From NCBI GenBank assembly GCA_032622095.1, contig CP136065.1, positions 64,587,094 to 64,651,093 of the forward strand: 64,000 nt of DNA, given 5' to 3'. This document shows, piece after piece, positions 25,573 through 36,849 of the stretch (within the stretch, counting starts at the first letter, position 1; each line of letters begins with the position of its first letter). Made by a program: the position numbers and the translations under genes. Source of the DNA: Siphonodentalium dalli (taxonomy: Eukaryota > Mollusca > Scaphopoda > Gadilida > Siphonodentaliidae). The notes under the pieces are model-generated. The model did not search any database and was not told the origin of the DNA. It saw only the letters and a program-made list of their open reading frames with translations.

Positions 25573-27480
25573 TCACTACCTTTATACATTTCTATTTTCA
25601 GACTATATTAATGATGGAGAACGAGAGATGTGGTTAACTCATCAGGACAAATCATTAGAATGTAATAATGTGAGTACCATAATGATAAGCATAAATGATT
25701 ATTGTATTTTGCATGCAGATCTTTAGTAACATCAACAATCAGCACTGACTGGTACAATGTACATGTAGCTGTATATGTAGCCATAAATCAATGACTTTTG
25801 GGATAAAAACATATTTCTATATAATCTACTTTTGTTGATATATTAAAGAGATTAAACTACTAACTAATACCAATATTAGTGATAATGACTTTTTTTGGTG
25901 AAAAAATTGGACTTTTTTATATTAATCCCAGAGACTACAATTATCTGCTGAAGTAAAAATATATGATGTGGTATATAGACTGTTTTTACTTTTGTCACAT
26001 TCTCAGGGTCAAAGTATCATGATTATAGAATATATTCTTCAGTCATATTTAAATTTGTGCAGTACATTGTACTATTTTTCGCTAGTGTGCATTTATTATT
26101 CACATGTGTATAGCTAAATCATGGTTAGATATTTTAAGTTGAATTTCTTCTAAAATATAAACATATATATTCCAGACTGAAGGAATTTTTGTCAAGATGA
26201 TCTTTAATATGCACAAGTATTTTCAGCGATAATGAAGAACTGAAATTTTCATCATATACAAAAATATTTGTAAGTTTAGAAGTTGCTCAGAATTTTAAAT
26301 AGAGCGAAACATAGTACTGCACAAATTCAAATATGAGTAAGGTATACAATTGATATACAGGGGATCCTAGTAGTTCAGTCAGTATTGGGCATGAATAAGG
26401 AATCAGAATTCCTAAATGAAAAGATGTGTACTAGTATTTAAATATCGTACATGTATATGGTACATGTATATTTATTCCAAAAATATATAGCATATTTAAT
26501 TTGTAGTAGACAATTATATCATCTCAGCCATAGAGCTTTCTCTTCCAGAATCATTCCGATAACCAAGATGGACACAGTTTAAATTGAAAAGCACAGTATG
26601 ACATCATTTGAACTAACCATTGCTTGATCTGCATGTTAATCAGGAATGAGATTTTCTTCATGGCATTGCTGAGAAAGTGCATCGAACATAGCAATATATC
26701 TTTTTCAATATCATTGTCATTATTGTGTTACTTCACAAAACTGCTGGTAACATTGTAAGAATGTAATGATTATACATGTGGCAATTCGCTAAATTCAAGT
26801 GTGTTTAATGAACTGCAGTTGTGCAATTTCTTGGAGTCTTGTCCTTCCAGCCATATCTACATCTCTCTCTCCATTAGAACCTATAATAGAACGATAACAA
26901 TATTTTATGTTATAGAAACCAACATCACTATATAAAGGAGACTGGTGCTGCCTAACTCATGGAGTGTGTGACTCACTGGAATTGGCGTCAAGTTTTGGAT
27001 AGCAGATCTTGAATGTTAGTAACCAGAAAAAGTGAATAGTTTCAGTCGAGGCCAACGAACAGTGCAAAAGACAATAACTTTCAGTTTAGTTTAATTGTTA
27101 TTCTCATTAAAATTATAAAATAACAATTCTTGTAATATCAATCCACCAGCAATGTTATATATTAAGGTTGGCAAAATTGTAAAGTTTGATGTCTAATCTA
27201 TACTGGCCTTTAGTGAAGAATTGCATATGAGGTCACTCTCCCTCAGACAATTTTTTTTTACAACAACAGACATTTTATGAAACTTGTTTTGATAACATGA
27301 TTATATAAGTGCAGTTATCATCAAAACATGAAAGAAACATATATGCTGTCTCATATATTCATCCCTAGATATTGAATCAAATAAAATACATGTGCCACTG
27401 CCAAATAAATTGTGTTCTAAACATCGTAATATTTTTGTCCCACAATATATATTTCTAGTGACGGAAATGTCTGTTGAGTG
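25573..27480. other. Unassigned AT-rich sequence
   Basis: No gene, RNA or mobile-element end recognised on either strand. Confidence 0.4.
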
Positions 27481-27487
27481 GTGCCTT

Positions 27488-27660
27488 TTAACTTCTTAAC
27501 CAAAGCAGAATTATGGGTAACTTTTCAGGATTTAGTCGGAAATATGGCTTGTTGCCATTCATCGGAAAGCTCTCCCGAGAGCCATATTTCCGACTAAATC
27601 CTGAAAAGTTACCCATAATTCTGCTTTGGTTAAGAGGTCGATTACTGAGGGCATTACTGT
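27488..27660. mobile_element. Palindromic MITE 'P', full copy
   Basis: One arm (CTTCTTAACCAAAGCAGAAT, GGATTTAGTCGGAAATATGGC) is followed, after a short centre CTCTCCCGAGAG, by its reverse complement ending GGTCGATTACTGAGGGCATT. One arm carries TTGTTGCCATTCATCGGAAAG that the other has lost. Foldback MITE of about 175-200 bp with no coding capacity. Confidence 0.8.
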
Positions 27661-28185
27661 ATGTCTATTATTCATTTGGAGGGAATTCAGGATACACCAA
27701 CAGATAGAAAATATCCTAAGGGAACTACTTGTCACTTAGTATTTAGTAAAGAACCTTTGACAAGCTAAGCTGTAGATATAAACTACATCAGTTATAACAA
27801 AAAAATGTTTCAAATGTCCGCTCTCAGAATTCTAATGTACATGTATGTACCTGTCAATATTCTAGTGGTGCAATCCTCAAACCATGCTGACACCCATCGG
27901 TCTCAATCATTCTTTCATTCCTTCTATTCATATTCTGTGCTTGGACTGGGCTACAAGTGCATGAACAACTGATCTGAAATATAAGAAAAGTTGATTTAAT
28001 TTTTGGTTTAACATGAAACGGCATACATTTTTAAATACTTTTCTGTCAGAAAAGAATATCTATAACATCATTGGAATATTGAATAAAGAATGTGCATCAT
28101 ATAAGATGACATATGATATGGTGTGAGATGTGCTGCAATTGGTTTGGAATAAAAATTCATTTTTTCCATTTTGAGTTTTTGACCA
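27661..28185. other. Unassigned sequence
   Basis: No gene or element recognised between the palindromic MITE and the satellite-bearing fragment. Confidence 0.4.
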
Positions 28186-28880
28186 TCAGCCATGATTTTG
28201 GCCGAATAACCAAAAAATGACTCGATCTCATCCATGACAAATTTCACAATGATCTGACAAAAGATGCGACCTGTAACCCTGGCCAAATGATTTAGTCATG
28301 CAAAGAGTAATATCCAAGATGGCTGCCAGCGGCCATGATTTTTGGCCTAACGACCCCACTAATGTAGCCGAATGACCCCAAAATTACTCATTCCCCATCT
28401 CCATGTCAATATTAACATCCGTGACAAATTTCATGATGATCCAACCAAAGGTACGACCTGTAGGCTGTGCCAGAGAATTTAGTCATGCAAACAGTAAAAT
28501 CTAAGATGGCTGCCAGTAGCCATTTTTTTGGCCGAATGACCCCAAAGTTACTCGTTCGCATCTACATGTCATTGTTAACATCCGTGACAAATTTCATGAT
28601 AATCAGAAGAACAGTACGACCTGTAGCCCGTGCTAATGGATTGAATATTGAAATCCAAGATGGTCGCTGGCGGCCATGTTTTTTTTCTTCAGAATGACCC
28701 CAAAATGAACGGTTCTGGTCTAAATGTTGATATCAACAGCTATGTCAAATTTCATAATGATCCGACCACAAGTAGCACCTGTAGCCTGTATTGTTGGCGA
28801 ATCACACACACACATACGCACACACAGACGACAAAGCCATGGCAATAGCTCAAACTTTACAAAGTAAAGTTCAGCTAATA
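28186..28880 (+). mobile_element. Satellite-bearing element family A, short copy (Pearl/Helentron-like)
   Basis: About 3.5 core monomers of roughly 160 bp (GGATTTAGTCATGCAAA...CCAAGATGGCTGCCAGCGGCCATG...TGACCCCAAA...ATGTCA.TGTTAACATCCGTGACAAATTTCATGATGATC) are followed by a CACACACACATACGCACACACAGACGA microsatellite. The 3' end is CCATGGCAATAGCTCAAAC plus an inverted repeat (AGCTCAAACTTTAC/GTAAAGTTCAGCT). Same layout as the 4-kb copy at 36.7-40.8 kb. Confidence 0.7.
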
Positions 28881-29035
28881 AAACAAATGGTTGGGTTAGT
28901 CTTAACTAACATATATGTGAGCCAGAGAGGCCCATTTCACATTTATTCTTCAGGGCGAAAACTATACCTGTGTTTCTGGTAATAAACGGTCATTGAAAAA
29001 TATGGGTGGCCCAGGTGGGAAGGTGGTGTTTTCAT

Positions 29036-29330
29036 TTTTAGCTCAACTTTACTTTGTAAAGTTTTAGCTATTGCCATGGCTTGGTATCGTCGTCTGTGTG
29101 TGTGTGTGTTTGTGTGTGACTCGTCAACAATTTCCTCTAGCACGGGCTACAGGTCGTACCTTTGGTCATTATAAAATTGGATCATTATAAAATTTGTCAT
29201 AGCTGTTGGCATTGACATGTAGAGTCATTTTGGGGTCATTCGGCAAAAAACATGGCCACCAGCAGCCATCTTGGATTTTACTCTTTGCATGACTAAATCC
29301 TTTGGCACGGGCTACAGGTCGTAACCCTTT
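29036..29330 (-). mobile_element. Satellite-bearing element family A, 3' fragment, inverted
   Basis: TTAGCTCAACTTTACTTTGT, TATTGCCATGGCTTGG, a GT-rich microsatellite (29,090-29,120) and just over one core monomer read in the opposite direction to 28,186-28,880. The two copies face each other by their 3' ends across about 155 bp. Confidence 0.7.
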
Positions 29331-29369
29331 TATGACTGGAGCCATGCTGGTTCAGCATTAATGATCCTG

Positions 29370-29530
29370 TGCCAGTGCATTCTATTATATATGGAGCCTC
29401 GAATATATAAGAGAATGCACTGGCTTATAAGGTCAAGGTAAATATTGTTAAGCCAATGAATTCTCTTAAATATAAGAGAATGCATTAATTCTCTTAAATA
29501 TAAGAGAATGCATTGGAACAGGGTTTTCAC
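29370..29530. repeat. Self-complementary tandem repeat
   Basis: AATTCTCTTAAATATAAGAG followed by AATGCATT is repeated twice back to back near 29,458-29,515, with related AAGAGAATGCACTGG and CCAGTGCATTCT at 29,373-29,425. Each unit is nearly its own reverse complement. Confidence 0.65.
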
Positions 29531-29560
29531 AAAATTTCAAGATGCAGTCATGAAAGGGTT

Positions 29561-31110
29561 AACCCGAAGAAATTCACCTTGATAGTTGAAGTTTTGGACA
29601 TCTTACTTCTACAAAGATATTAAACTTAAAATATCATGACAAACCTATGTCTCATATACCGGTACTCGATAATTTCCTAACAGGTCACTGAACAGGTATT
29701 GGGGGGGGGGATAAAAGGACCTGAGTATCCAATTACCACCTAGTAGCTACATATGAGAAAAAATAAACTTATGATTTTATTGCTTATTATTGCTTTATAT
29801 AGTCATGAAATGGTGAGAAATTAACTTTATTGAGTTGATTGTGTTGGTGTTTGGATGGATGGGTGCTACCCAAGTATGATCAGGCTGATTATAATCCCCC
29901 CCCCCCACTCACGCAGAAGCTTTATCAGGGAAATTTCCAGGGCTGTTTTGATAGCTGTTACAGGTATGGGTGCCCAAACTTGAGAAGCCCAAATGACCCC
30001 AAATTCCCAGTGGACAGTATTGAATCAACCTGAATTTTCAAGGCAATTCAACAATAAGCGCTGTATTAAAAAATCTGCAGTTGCAATACGGCCTTCATTT
30101 GCATGTTGAATTTTTAAATCAGAAATATTATGTCCTATTTATAATATATGCGTCTGTATCTGTGTTGGTTCGGTGTAGAAGCCGTATTTTAAAGTTATAT
30201 TGGGATACCGGTACATATCCTCTGCTGGAAACAGGTGTCCCCAAATTATCTCTGGATTCTTCCCTGAGCTACATATGAGAATGTTTGGACTATATAAAGC
30301 AAAATAAGTGATAATCAGGACTTGGTATCTCCCCCAACTTAATAAACTTTTTCTCGGATGAAGTATGGTATATAAAGCAAAATAAGCGATAGATGATGTT
30401 TTGATCATATGCAGCTACTAGATGGGCGGCGGAGAAGATTCTCCGTCCTGGGTATCTCCCCCCGAGTCCACCCCCTCACAAACCCAGACTCAACCAAATT
30501 TTTCTCAGATATAGTTAATTTCTTGCCATATCATCACTATATAAAGCAAAATATGTGATTGTGACAGATTGTGAGGGTAAAATAAGTGGAAAAATATTAT
30601 GTGGGTGGGAGATACCAATGTTGGTAGAGGAAAATTGTTCCACTTGTAGTCCACAATTTCCTAACGGGTACACAGGATATATACCCATCCCTGTTAACTG
30701 CATATGTTCAGCAGTTCTTATGATATTGGTTGGGGTAATGCATATTTTGGGAGGAGATATAACAAAACAAAAGACACCCATATGTAAGGCCAAGTGATAA
30801 TCTGACAGATTTGATTTGCTCTTAAAGTGCCTTAAGCGGAATTAATTTATAAAAAGTAAAATTCATCTATTTGAGCTTGAGCATAAATCAGATTGTCTAG
30901 AAATAAAAAAAGAGTGAATTAGACTCTGAGAAAGGAATTACAAATAGGTGGACTAGTATATATTATTAAATACATGTATGATAGTCTCATGTCTTTTTTA
31001 CACTTAAGCGCAAATGATGTGCGCTTAATTGAGCTCAAATAAATGTTTTTTTTACATAGAGCATAATTAAATGATTGGGTCTATGAACACCTTTCATGTA
31101 TGGTACATAT
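29561..31110. other. Unassigned sequence with scattered short repeats
   Basis: TATATAAAGCAAAATAAGTG-type words recur at about 30,290, 30,368 and 30,538, and again near 52,090. A block at 29,938-30,050 recurs at 63,882-63,990. G or C homopolymers lie at 29,701 and 29,897. No coding function recognised. Confidence 0.45.
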
Positions 31111-31119
31111 TCCAGATAC

Positions 31120-31640
31120 AGATCATTTAAAGGTACGGTTGGCCTTGGCGGTGGGTATCCTGTGAAAATATTTCCACCCTTCGAAAACCGCCACAAAAAT
31201 AAAGAACATCAAAATGTAGACAGACTTTGTCCATATACAAATAAGAAATATCGCATAAACAGTATGTTATTGTCAAATGTTTGACCATTGTTATGTAAAC
31301 AAAAGCATAAAAAGTAACTTTTCTGGTGTTTGTTTATATTATGATGGTAAACATAAAGAGCGTTCTTTGTTGGTGAATTCCTGATATGGAACTAATAAAG
31401 AGCGTTTATGCCATTTGTGTGTGTGATTAGCCAGTTCAAGAGTTGCATTAATATTGTGCTGTCTTCTGTAACACAATCAGGCTCTTGCTTAGGTAAAATA
31501 TTGTAGGTCTTTATGATAACATGCTGTTTACGTGATGGTCATGGTATATATGAACGAAACTGTATGCGTTTTAATGTTTTTCTGTTTACGGTGATTAGAA
31601 CAAATATCAATATTTTCGACAACTAAGGCCTCACATGCCT
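31120..31640 (+). repeat. Dispersed repeat, copy 1 (second copy at 41.13-42.03 kb)
   Basis: GGTTGGCCTTGGCGGTGGG through CATAAACAGTATG, GTTTGACCATTGTT.TGTAAAC and AAAGAGCGTTCTTTGTTGGTG match 41,150-41,280 and 41,706-42,030 in the same orientation. This copy lacks the 420-bp insertion found in the other, so it is an empty site. Confidence 0.75.
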
Positions 31641-31689
31641 TTAATAGCACTTTAAATGTGCAAATGATTTACGCTGTTTAAATAATTTG

Positions 31690-32135
31690 CACTTAAGTGC
31701 AAATGAACAGGTCATATGGTGAACCAACGATCGACCTTTATTAGACTAATCGCTATAGAATAGACCGATTGGTCATTCATCATATGCAGGCATTGGGGAT
31801 AAGTCGAGTCACTCTGAACTGTTCTATAGTGGTAATTATATTACATCCAATACTTAAAAAGAGATAATTACGGAATAATTATTTACTGAATATATTCAAT
31901 ATAAAGATAGACTGATCAGTTTTATACAGATCAACCAGTGGTTCACCGAGACCTGCAGATGATTGTTGAGCTTCGGTACATTCAATGTGATTATTAATAA
32001 ACATGCAGGTCTGGGTGAACCACCAATAGATCTTTATTTAGACTAATCGATCTAATATAGACTGGTCTTACACCACCTAGATGCATCTGAGATAAGGGGA
32101 GTCACACTAAACTGTTCCATGATATCGTTCAACTT
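31690..32135. repeat. Diverged direct repeat of about 290 bp, two copies
   Basis: GGTGAACCA.C.AT.GA.CTTTATT, AGACTAATCG and GAGTCAC.CT.AACTGTTC occur around 31,715-31,830 and again around 32,010-32,120. A primary-sequence tandem duplication; no gene recognised. Confidence 0.5.
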
Positions 32136-32142
32136 GGTAACT

Positions 32143-33352
32143 CAGGGTTCTTGCAGCTATTTTCATATGAAATCCAAGGGTTTTCAAGGAGTAATCGGGG
32201 TCAAAATTCAAGGGTTTTCAAGGAGTTATATGCTAAATATTCAAGGGTTTTCAAGAACCTGCGGGGCGGAAAGCCTGTAACCTGGAAAAAGTAGGGTGCT
32301 GTGTTAACAGTATTTATTCAACATGTGGGCATGAGACACATGTATTCAATGGATAACAACCATTGAATACATATTGTTGTATACATCAAGAGGAACACAA
32401 GCCATAATGTTAACAATCCTCTTAGGTGATGCACATCTAATTACTGGTTTTTCATTAGCCATAAATCACAGTAAAGGTAGTTTTAGTATCAATGGTAGTC
32501 AGGAAACATTTGATGAAATACTTTAATACAGTTGAACAGCTGTAATGACTTGCACACATGTTTGCACACCACAAAAGTTCAGCCTTAAGTACATCGCTGC
32601 TGGTCACCAGGGACGACACAGTGCTAATAGTTACAGGTTGGGTAGTACTAGTATTGCGCTGCTCTTGTTGTTGTTGGTCTGAGCTGGCAGTGGAATTCAA
32701 GGCAGAGGAAATATTTATTAAGTTCCCCCTCTCTCTGACGGCTTTTTTATGCTTGTCACTTTTAGTATGACATGCTCCCCCATGACAGAGAGGTCTATAT
32801 TCGTTTGACAGAATAAGCACCTTGCCTTGTGTTTGTTGTCGGCTACTGCGCGTAGCCACGCAGAATACTCTTGATTTGAGAGCCATTTATTATTGAATTT
32901 GCATTTCCCTCCTGTCATATTTCTATTTCGAGCATTGGTAACACGCTGTTTTTTCAGCCGACTTCGGATATGTTACGCGCAATTTGATTTGTCAATAGCT
33001 GTGGGGATAGTCATTGACCAATCACAATGAGAAATACATAATTACTCGATCGATTGTTACTACTGTAAACAGTGTGAAATTCATAGCGCGTAATAGCCAC
33101 TATTTACATTCTATGTCAGTTGGTCAAAGGTCGTTAGGTCACTGTGTTCCGTATGTTTCTATGCCAGTTGACATCGTGCGTTCGCATTGCGTTATAACAT
33201 GGTGTATACCTTCTATCTTGTGTTTATATATTAGGTTCACATTCAAGGGTTTTCAAGGGCTGGTACTGGAATTCAAGGGTTTCAAGGGCCCTTGAACAAT
33301 GATTTTTAAATTCAACTTATTCAAGGGTATTCAAGGACCCGCGGGAACCCTG
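32143..33352 (-). mobile_element. Internally deleted hAT-like element, CAGGGTTC ends, 5-bp target duplication
   Basis: Left end CAGGGTTCTTGCAG; right end (reverse complement) CAGGGTTCCCGCGGG. TAACT lies immediately outside both ends (32,138-32,142 and 33,353-33,357). Both subterminal regions carry repeats of TTCAAGGGTTTTCAAGG (about 32,165-32,260 and 33,240-33,340), a typical array of subterminal motifs. The interior holds the N-terminal remnant of a BED-finger protein on the minus strand. A sister element with the same ends and also a 5-bp duplication is at 44,408-46,390. Canonical hAT elements duplicate 8 bp, so the assignment rests on the encoded protein. Confidence 0.75.
32455..32918 (-). 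pseudogene. N-terminal fragment of a BED-finger hAT-type transposase-like protein, frameshifted
   Basis: Reading from the ATG at 32,918, the frame gives KCKFNNKWLSNQEYSAWL and the first zinc-binding pair in ARCLFC. A slip in the five-C run at 32,777-32,781 shifts the frame; the other frame then supplies ACHTKSDKHKKA, completing a C-x2-C ... H-x5-H finger, a Ser/Thr/Gln-rich linker, and SDVLKAELLWCANMCASHYS. The last piece resembles the block that precedes the catalytic region in widespread hAT-related proteins of fish and marine invertebrates (recollection of the family, not a search). The similarity ends near 32,490. No catalytic core is present, so this copy cannot encode an active transposase. 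Confidence 0.7.
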
Positions 33353-33499
33353 TAACTACTTAAAAACATTTGGATTTCTTTTGAGAGAATGAGAATATAA
33401 ATAAACGTTTAAAAATCTTCAAACAAACACCATTTAAATATTCAAGAATTGGAGTGAGCACCTCTCGGCTACTGACAGTACTGACTCGGCATGTCAGTG

Positions 33500-33508
33500 T
33501 CAGCCATG
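33500..33508. repeat. Target-site duplication, left (TCAGCCATG)
   Basis: Matches TCAGCGATG at 35,204-35,212 at 8 of 9 positions, directly outside the long inverted repeats of the Mutator-like element. Confidence 0.65.
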
Positions 33509-35203
33509 GGGTCCTACTGTACGCAGCAAGTCCCTGGATATGCAGCAAGTCCCTGGTAAATGCAGCAAGTCCCTCACACCTAGGGTGGATTAGTGGAGTT
33601 GTTGATGAGTTTAATCAGTGTTTTATTATCCATTTGATTTATGATCTGTGGCAGTTGATTAGAATTGATTGGAAATCGTTATCCCTTTATAATTATTTAA
33701 GATGTGTATTTGTAGAATTTTATATATAAAATAAAATAGTTTTTCTAAGTTTTATTAAGTTGCTATTTCTTTTATTCTACTTACTATCTAATATAATTTA
33801 ATTAATATGATTTATATATTTTTTGTGATTAATTATCACTGAACAGGTGTTTGTTTTTGTAGGACAAAGGAACTTTATGGCAGTTTCTCCTTTGAAGCTC
33901 ATTTGAAGATTTGTTTGTTTTCACTGCGTAAACACATGATAATGATGTGTCTTCTTCAATCCCAGTTCAAATGTTCCGGACTTTGCACCAGGTCCCGTTA
34001 CTTCATCTCCGAAAGGGGAACTTTCTTGTCAGCCCCAGTCACTGACCAGTGTAGTGACAACGACATAATATCCGAAAACAATGTTCCTTTAGTAGACAGT
34101 GGTATGTTGTTACATACTGGTAAGTTCTTGGGCGTGGCTCAAATCATAGATTTCCTATCTTCCACGGAAGAACTTTTATCCAATATTCCGATTGGAAAGA
34201 AGGAGAATGTTGCTTTTAAGGTAGATAATTCTGACAATGTGGATAGGACTATTCGTGGATTGAAAAGTTCGTGGTGGGATGACTGTGGTGCCTGGGAGTC
34301 GAAATCTTCGAGTCAGACCTCATTCTTCATTCGTGAAAGCATGACAGAAGTTGTTAGAAATGGCGGCAAGTTTTGTTTGAAGCGACGAAAGGATAAAAAG
34401 ACTGTGTACAATGTTCTCGAACCGCAACCAAACACTGACGATTTAGTGATTCTTCATCGGCGATATTCAAAACTAGTTAACAATCGTGCATATCAACGAC
34501 GGATTTCATGGTTGACTGTGGACGTCAGTAACGTTGTTTGTATATATAGAGTATATCGGCACCTACCCGGGACATATGCTCCACATCGCAATAGCGGCAC
34601 CAACACCAACGCCTACATCAGAACGGCAAAGACAACCACAATTCCCCAAAGCAAAGTTCCCAGGACAGGAGAGTGAAATTAAACAACATAGAGATAACAT
34701 GTATCCAAATATTTTTTTATTCAATAAAATCTTCCCAAAACGAATGTCTCAATACCTTGGTTTTTCCCTTTCCTTACTGGCCACATATATATACAATTTA
34801 TTCTAATAAACTTTTCTTTCAGCTCACTGTTATATATATATGTATATTTATAAAACTGTGCTCTATTTTTCTTTTGTTGCTATTCTACTATTCTCATGTT
34901 ACTTGTTCGCATTTACCAATAAAAACATCTAAAAAAAACCCCACAATTCCCACAAAAAAATCCCACAATTCAGTCCAATTCCCTTCAATAATCTAGCAGT
35001 ATTACGATCAAATTAAAGCCCTTTGATTAAAGACCTTTGTAATCAGCACCTCCACTGATTAAACACATCGTTGTGTAAACACGCATGGCTAATTCGCCGT
35101 AATCCACCCTAGGTGTGAGGGACTTGCTGCATTTACCAGGGACTTGCTGCATTTACCGGGGACTTGCTGCATATCCAGGGACTTGCTGCGTATAGTAGAA
35201 CCG
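33509..35203 (+). mobile_element. Mutator-like DNA transposon, internally truncated
   Basis: Long terminal inverted repeats: left 33,509-33,592 (84 bp), right 35,100-35,203 (104 bp). The right has one extra copy of a roughly 20-bp subunit containing TGCAGCAAGTCCCTGG; otherwise the arms are nearly identical through CACACCTAGGGTGGATTA. The 9-bp near-perfect target duplication and TIRs of about 100 bp fit the Mutator superfamily. One plus-strand ORF lies inside; no DDE catalytic region is present, so the element is non-autonomous. Confidence 0.75.
33903..34676 (+). CDS. 257-aa ORF of the Mutator-like element, N-terminal transposase-associated domain
   Basis: This is the longest ORF in the window and lies wholly between the element's inverted repeats. 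Around residues 115-140 it reads GLKSSWWDDCGAWESKS; residues 155-205 contain KFCLKRRKDKKTVYNVLEPQ and then YQRRISWLTVD; near 215-245 come HLPGTYAPH and NAYIRTAKTT. This order (a W-D-D-x-G-x-W block, PQP, RRISW, PGTxPHxN, YxRT) resembles what I recall at the N-terminus of MULE-type transposase proteins in marine invertebrates, ahead of the catalytic region. That recollection was not checked by search. A pyrimidine-rich tract ending in TAG at about 33,861 could be a splice acceptor, so the true start may lie in an upstream exon. The open frame suggests a recent deletion derivative. Partner, activity and expression are unknown. Confidence 0.5.
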   Translation: MKICLFSLRKHMIMMCLLQSQFKCSGLCTRSRYFISERGTFLSAPVTDQCSDNDIISENNVPLVDSGMLLHTGKFLGVAQIIDFLSSTEELLSNIPIGKKENVAFKVDNSDNVDRTIRGLKSSWWDDCGAWESKSSSQTSFFIRESMTEVVRNGGKFCLKRRKDKKTVYNVLEPQPNTDDLVILHRRYSKLVNNRAYQRRISWLTVDVSNVVCIYRVYRHLPGTYAPHRNSGTNTNAYIRTAKTTTIPQSKVPRTGE

Positions 35204-35212
35204 TCAGCGATG
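35204..35212. repeat. Target-site duplication, right (TCAGCGATG)
   Basis: Pairs with 33,500-33,508, one mismatch in nine. Confidence 0.65.
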
Positions 35213-35775
35213 TTCTATTGGATTTCGATCAATTGGTGTTCACCCAGACCTGATATTTAAATGTTAATTTGGGCTCCCTTTCCCATACAATTTAGTAAGA
35301 CACAAACTTACGCAACCTTCCAAGTCTGCATGGGGTTGACATCAGCCGATATACTGCAATGTATTCATCGATCAGTTCATGCCAATAATGGAAACTAGTT
35401 TGTGACTCGTCTTCCATTCCAGATCATTCCAAATTCAACCTGCTGGCTGCTGTCAACTGTCTAGGATTACTTGAGTACCGGTACGATTAAACGGACACTG
35501 ACCGTGGAATGTCGCATTTCCATATCACATAAACGTTGCGAGTATAATTTCTGCAATATATGCTGTCTTTGTGGTGCGAATTTCTCACAACAAACGTCGT
35601 TAACTTGCGAAGTAACAATGCGGAAGTTACAATTTTTGGGTTTTCCCAACCCGGAGGTAAACAAATCAGACAGTGCTTAAAGTCACGCAGTCGGAGGACA
35701 TCGCGTGGCGAGGGGACTGAACTCTGTTTTGCAACTTGCGATCGACGTACCACCGGTCATCTGAGTACTATCCCT
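35213..35775. other. Unassigned sequence
   Basis: No gene recognised. A stretch around 35,698-35,735 (GCGAGGGGACTGAACTCTGT) is also present near 3,392-3,415, so part of it is repetitive. Overlapping short ORFs on both strands carry no recognisable motif. Confidence 0.4.
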
Positions 35776-35880
35776 TTAAGAAATCGGTTTTTCAGAATGT
35801 TCCATTATTGGTACCAACTTTAGGGGGTCAAACCTTTTGTACGCAAAAGTGTAAATAGAACATATGCGGGCTCCCCAACT
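35776..35880 (-). repeat. Solo inverted copy of the outer unit of palindrome 2
   Basis: The reverse complement of this segment (GGGGAGCCCGCATATGTTCT, GTACAAAAGGTTTGACCCCC, TGGTACCAATAATGGAACAT) matches 13,330-13,430 with only a few differences, 22 kb away. Its edge also shares AAAGGGATAGTACT with the right edge of palindrome 2 near 19,024. Confidence 0.75.
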
Positions 35881-35884
35881 ATTA

Positions 35885-36733
35885 TATGTGTTATGTGCCT
35901 TGTGTATGCACCAATTTGTCAGTCATATTCAGATTACAAGTGACTACACTACGATCAGCCATTCGTTTTAGTAACTGCTCTATTCATGCTTAATAAATTA
36001 TGTGGGGAATTTGACATAATACTCTCTGGGTCCAAATAAAACTGCAGATCCAAATAGTTGCGGGAGGAATTTTCATTGAAAATTAATGAATGTGCAGATC
36101 CAAATAGTGCAGGGTGGGGGGTGTCTGTCATGTTCAAATTCTCGCGAGGAAACAATTCTTGCCGATATTCCCAAGCTCCAAGCAGAACTAGTAAGCCTAC
36201 AGTACCCTTGGAAAGACAGTATGTAACGAGGTCCTAATGTTGTATTCCAAGTCCATTTTTATTTCCCAACAAAGCTTCCAAACTAAGTAAAATTAAATTA
36301 CACTTTTCAACAATTCAAAACTTTTATAAACCTCTAATAAAATTGTTGGATTATGTTAGTATTGACTATTGTGTCGTTTTATTGGGATTATTAAAATGAA
36401 ACTATCTGGTACCTGAATTGAGCCCCACAATAGGGTTCTAAAGAATATGTATTCTGATAAGCATGTGGTGAGTGCATCCCCCTATTAATGAGATAATCCT
36501 GACAATTTCATGGATACAATTAATCTGAACCAGATTTGTCCACTTTTAAAGACATGCTGGAAGGGGGACAGTCCGAACATATCTAGCTCACCCTGCTATC
36601 ATTATGGAAATTCCCCTCAAGTGAATGACATATTTAATAGTCGAATAGTTTCCCAAAATTTCAAGCGAAGTACTGTTCAGTTTGTTGATGAAATCATCGA
36701 TTCACTTTTAGTACAGAATATTTTACTGAGAAA
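35885..36733 (+). repeat. Outer left arm of a large interrupted inverted duplication
   Basis: 35,885-36,262 is the reverse complement of about 58,839-59,208, and 36,263-36,733 that of about 53,215-53,687. Identity looks around nine-tenths or better by eye. A 2-kb element inserted in the right copy splits the match. ORFs at 36,510-36,761 and 53,219-53,476 are the two copies of one stretch and are not supported as genes. Confidence 0.75.
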
Positions 36734-36849
36734 TCAAATGAAAGTGTCAATGACACTGTAGCTCAACTTAGGTAGGGGAATAATTTAATGGTTGACAGTA
36801 AATGGAGGAATAGGAAAGGTGCTAATTGAAATGTCTAACATGCGCCAAA

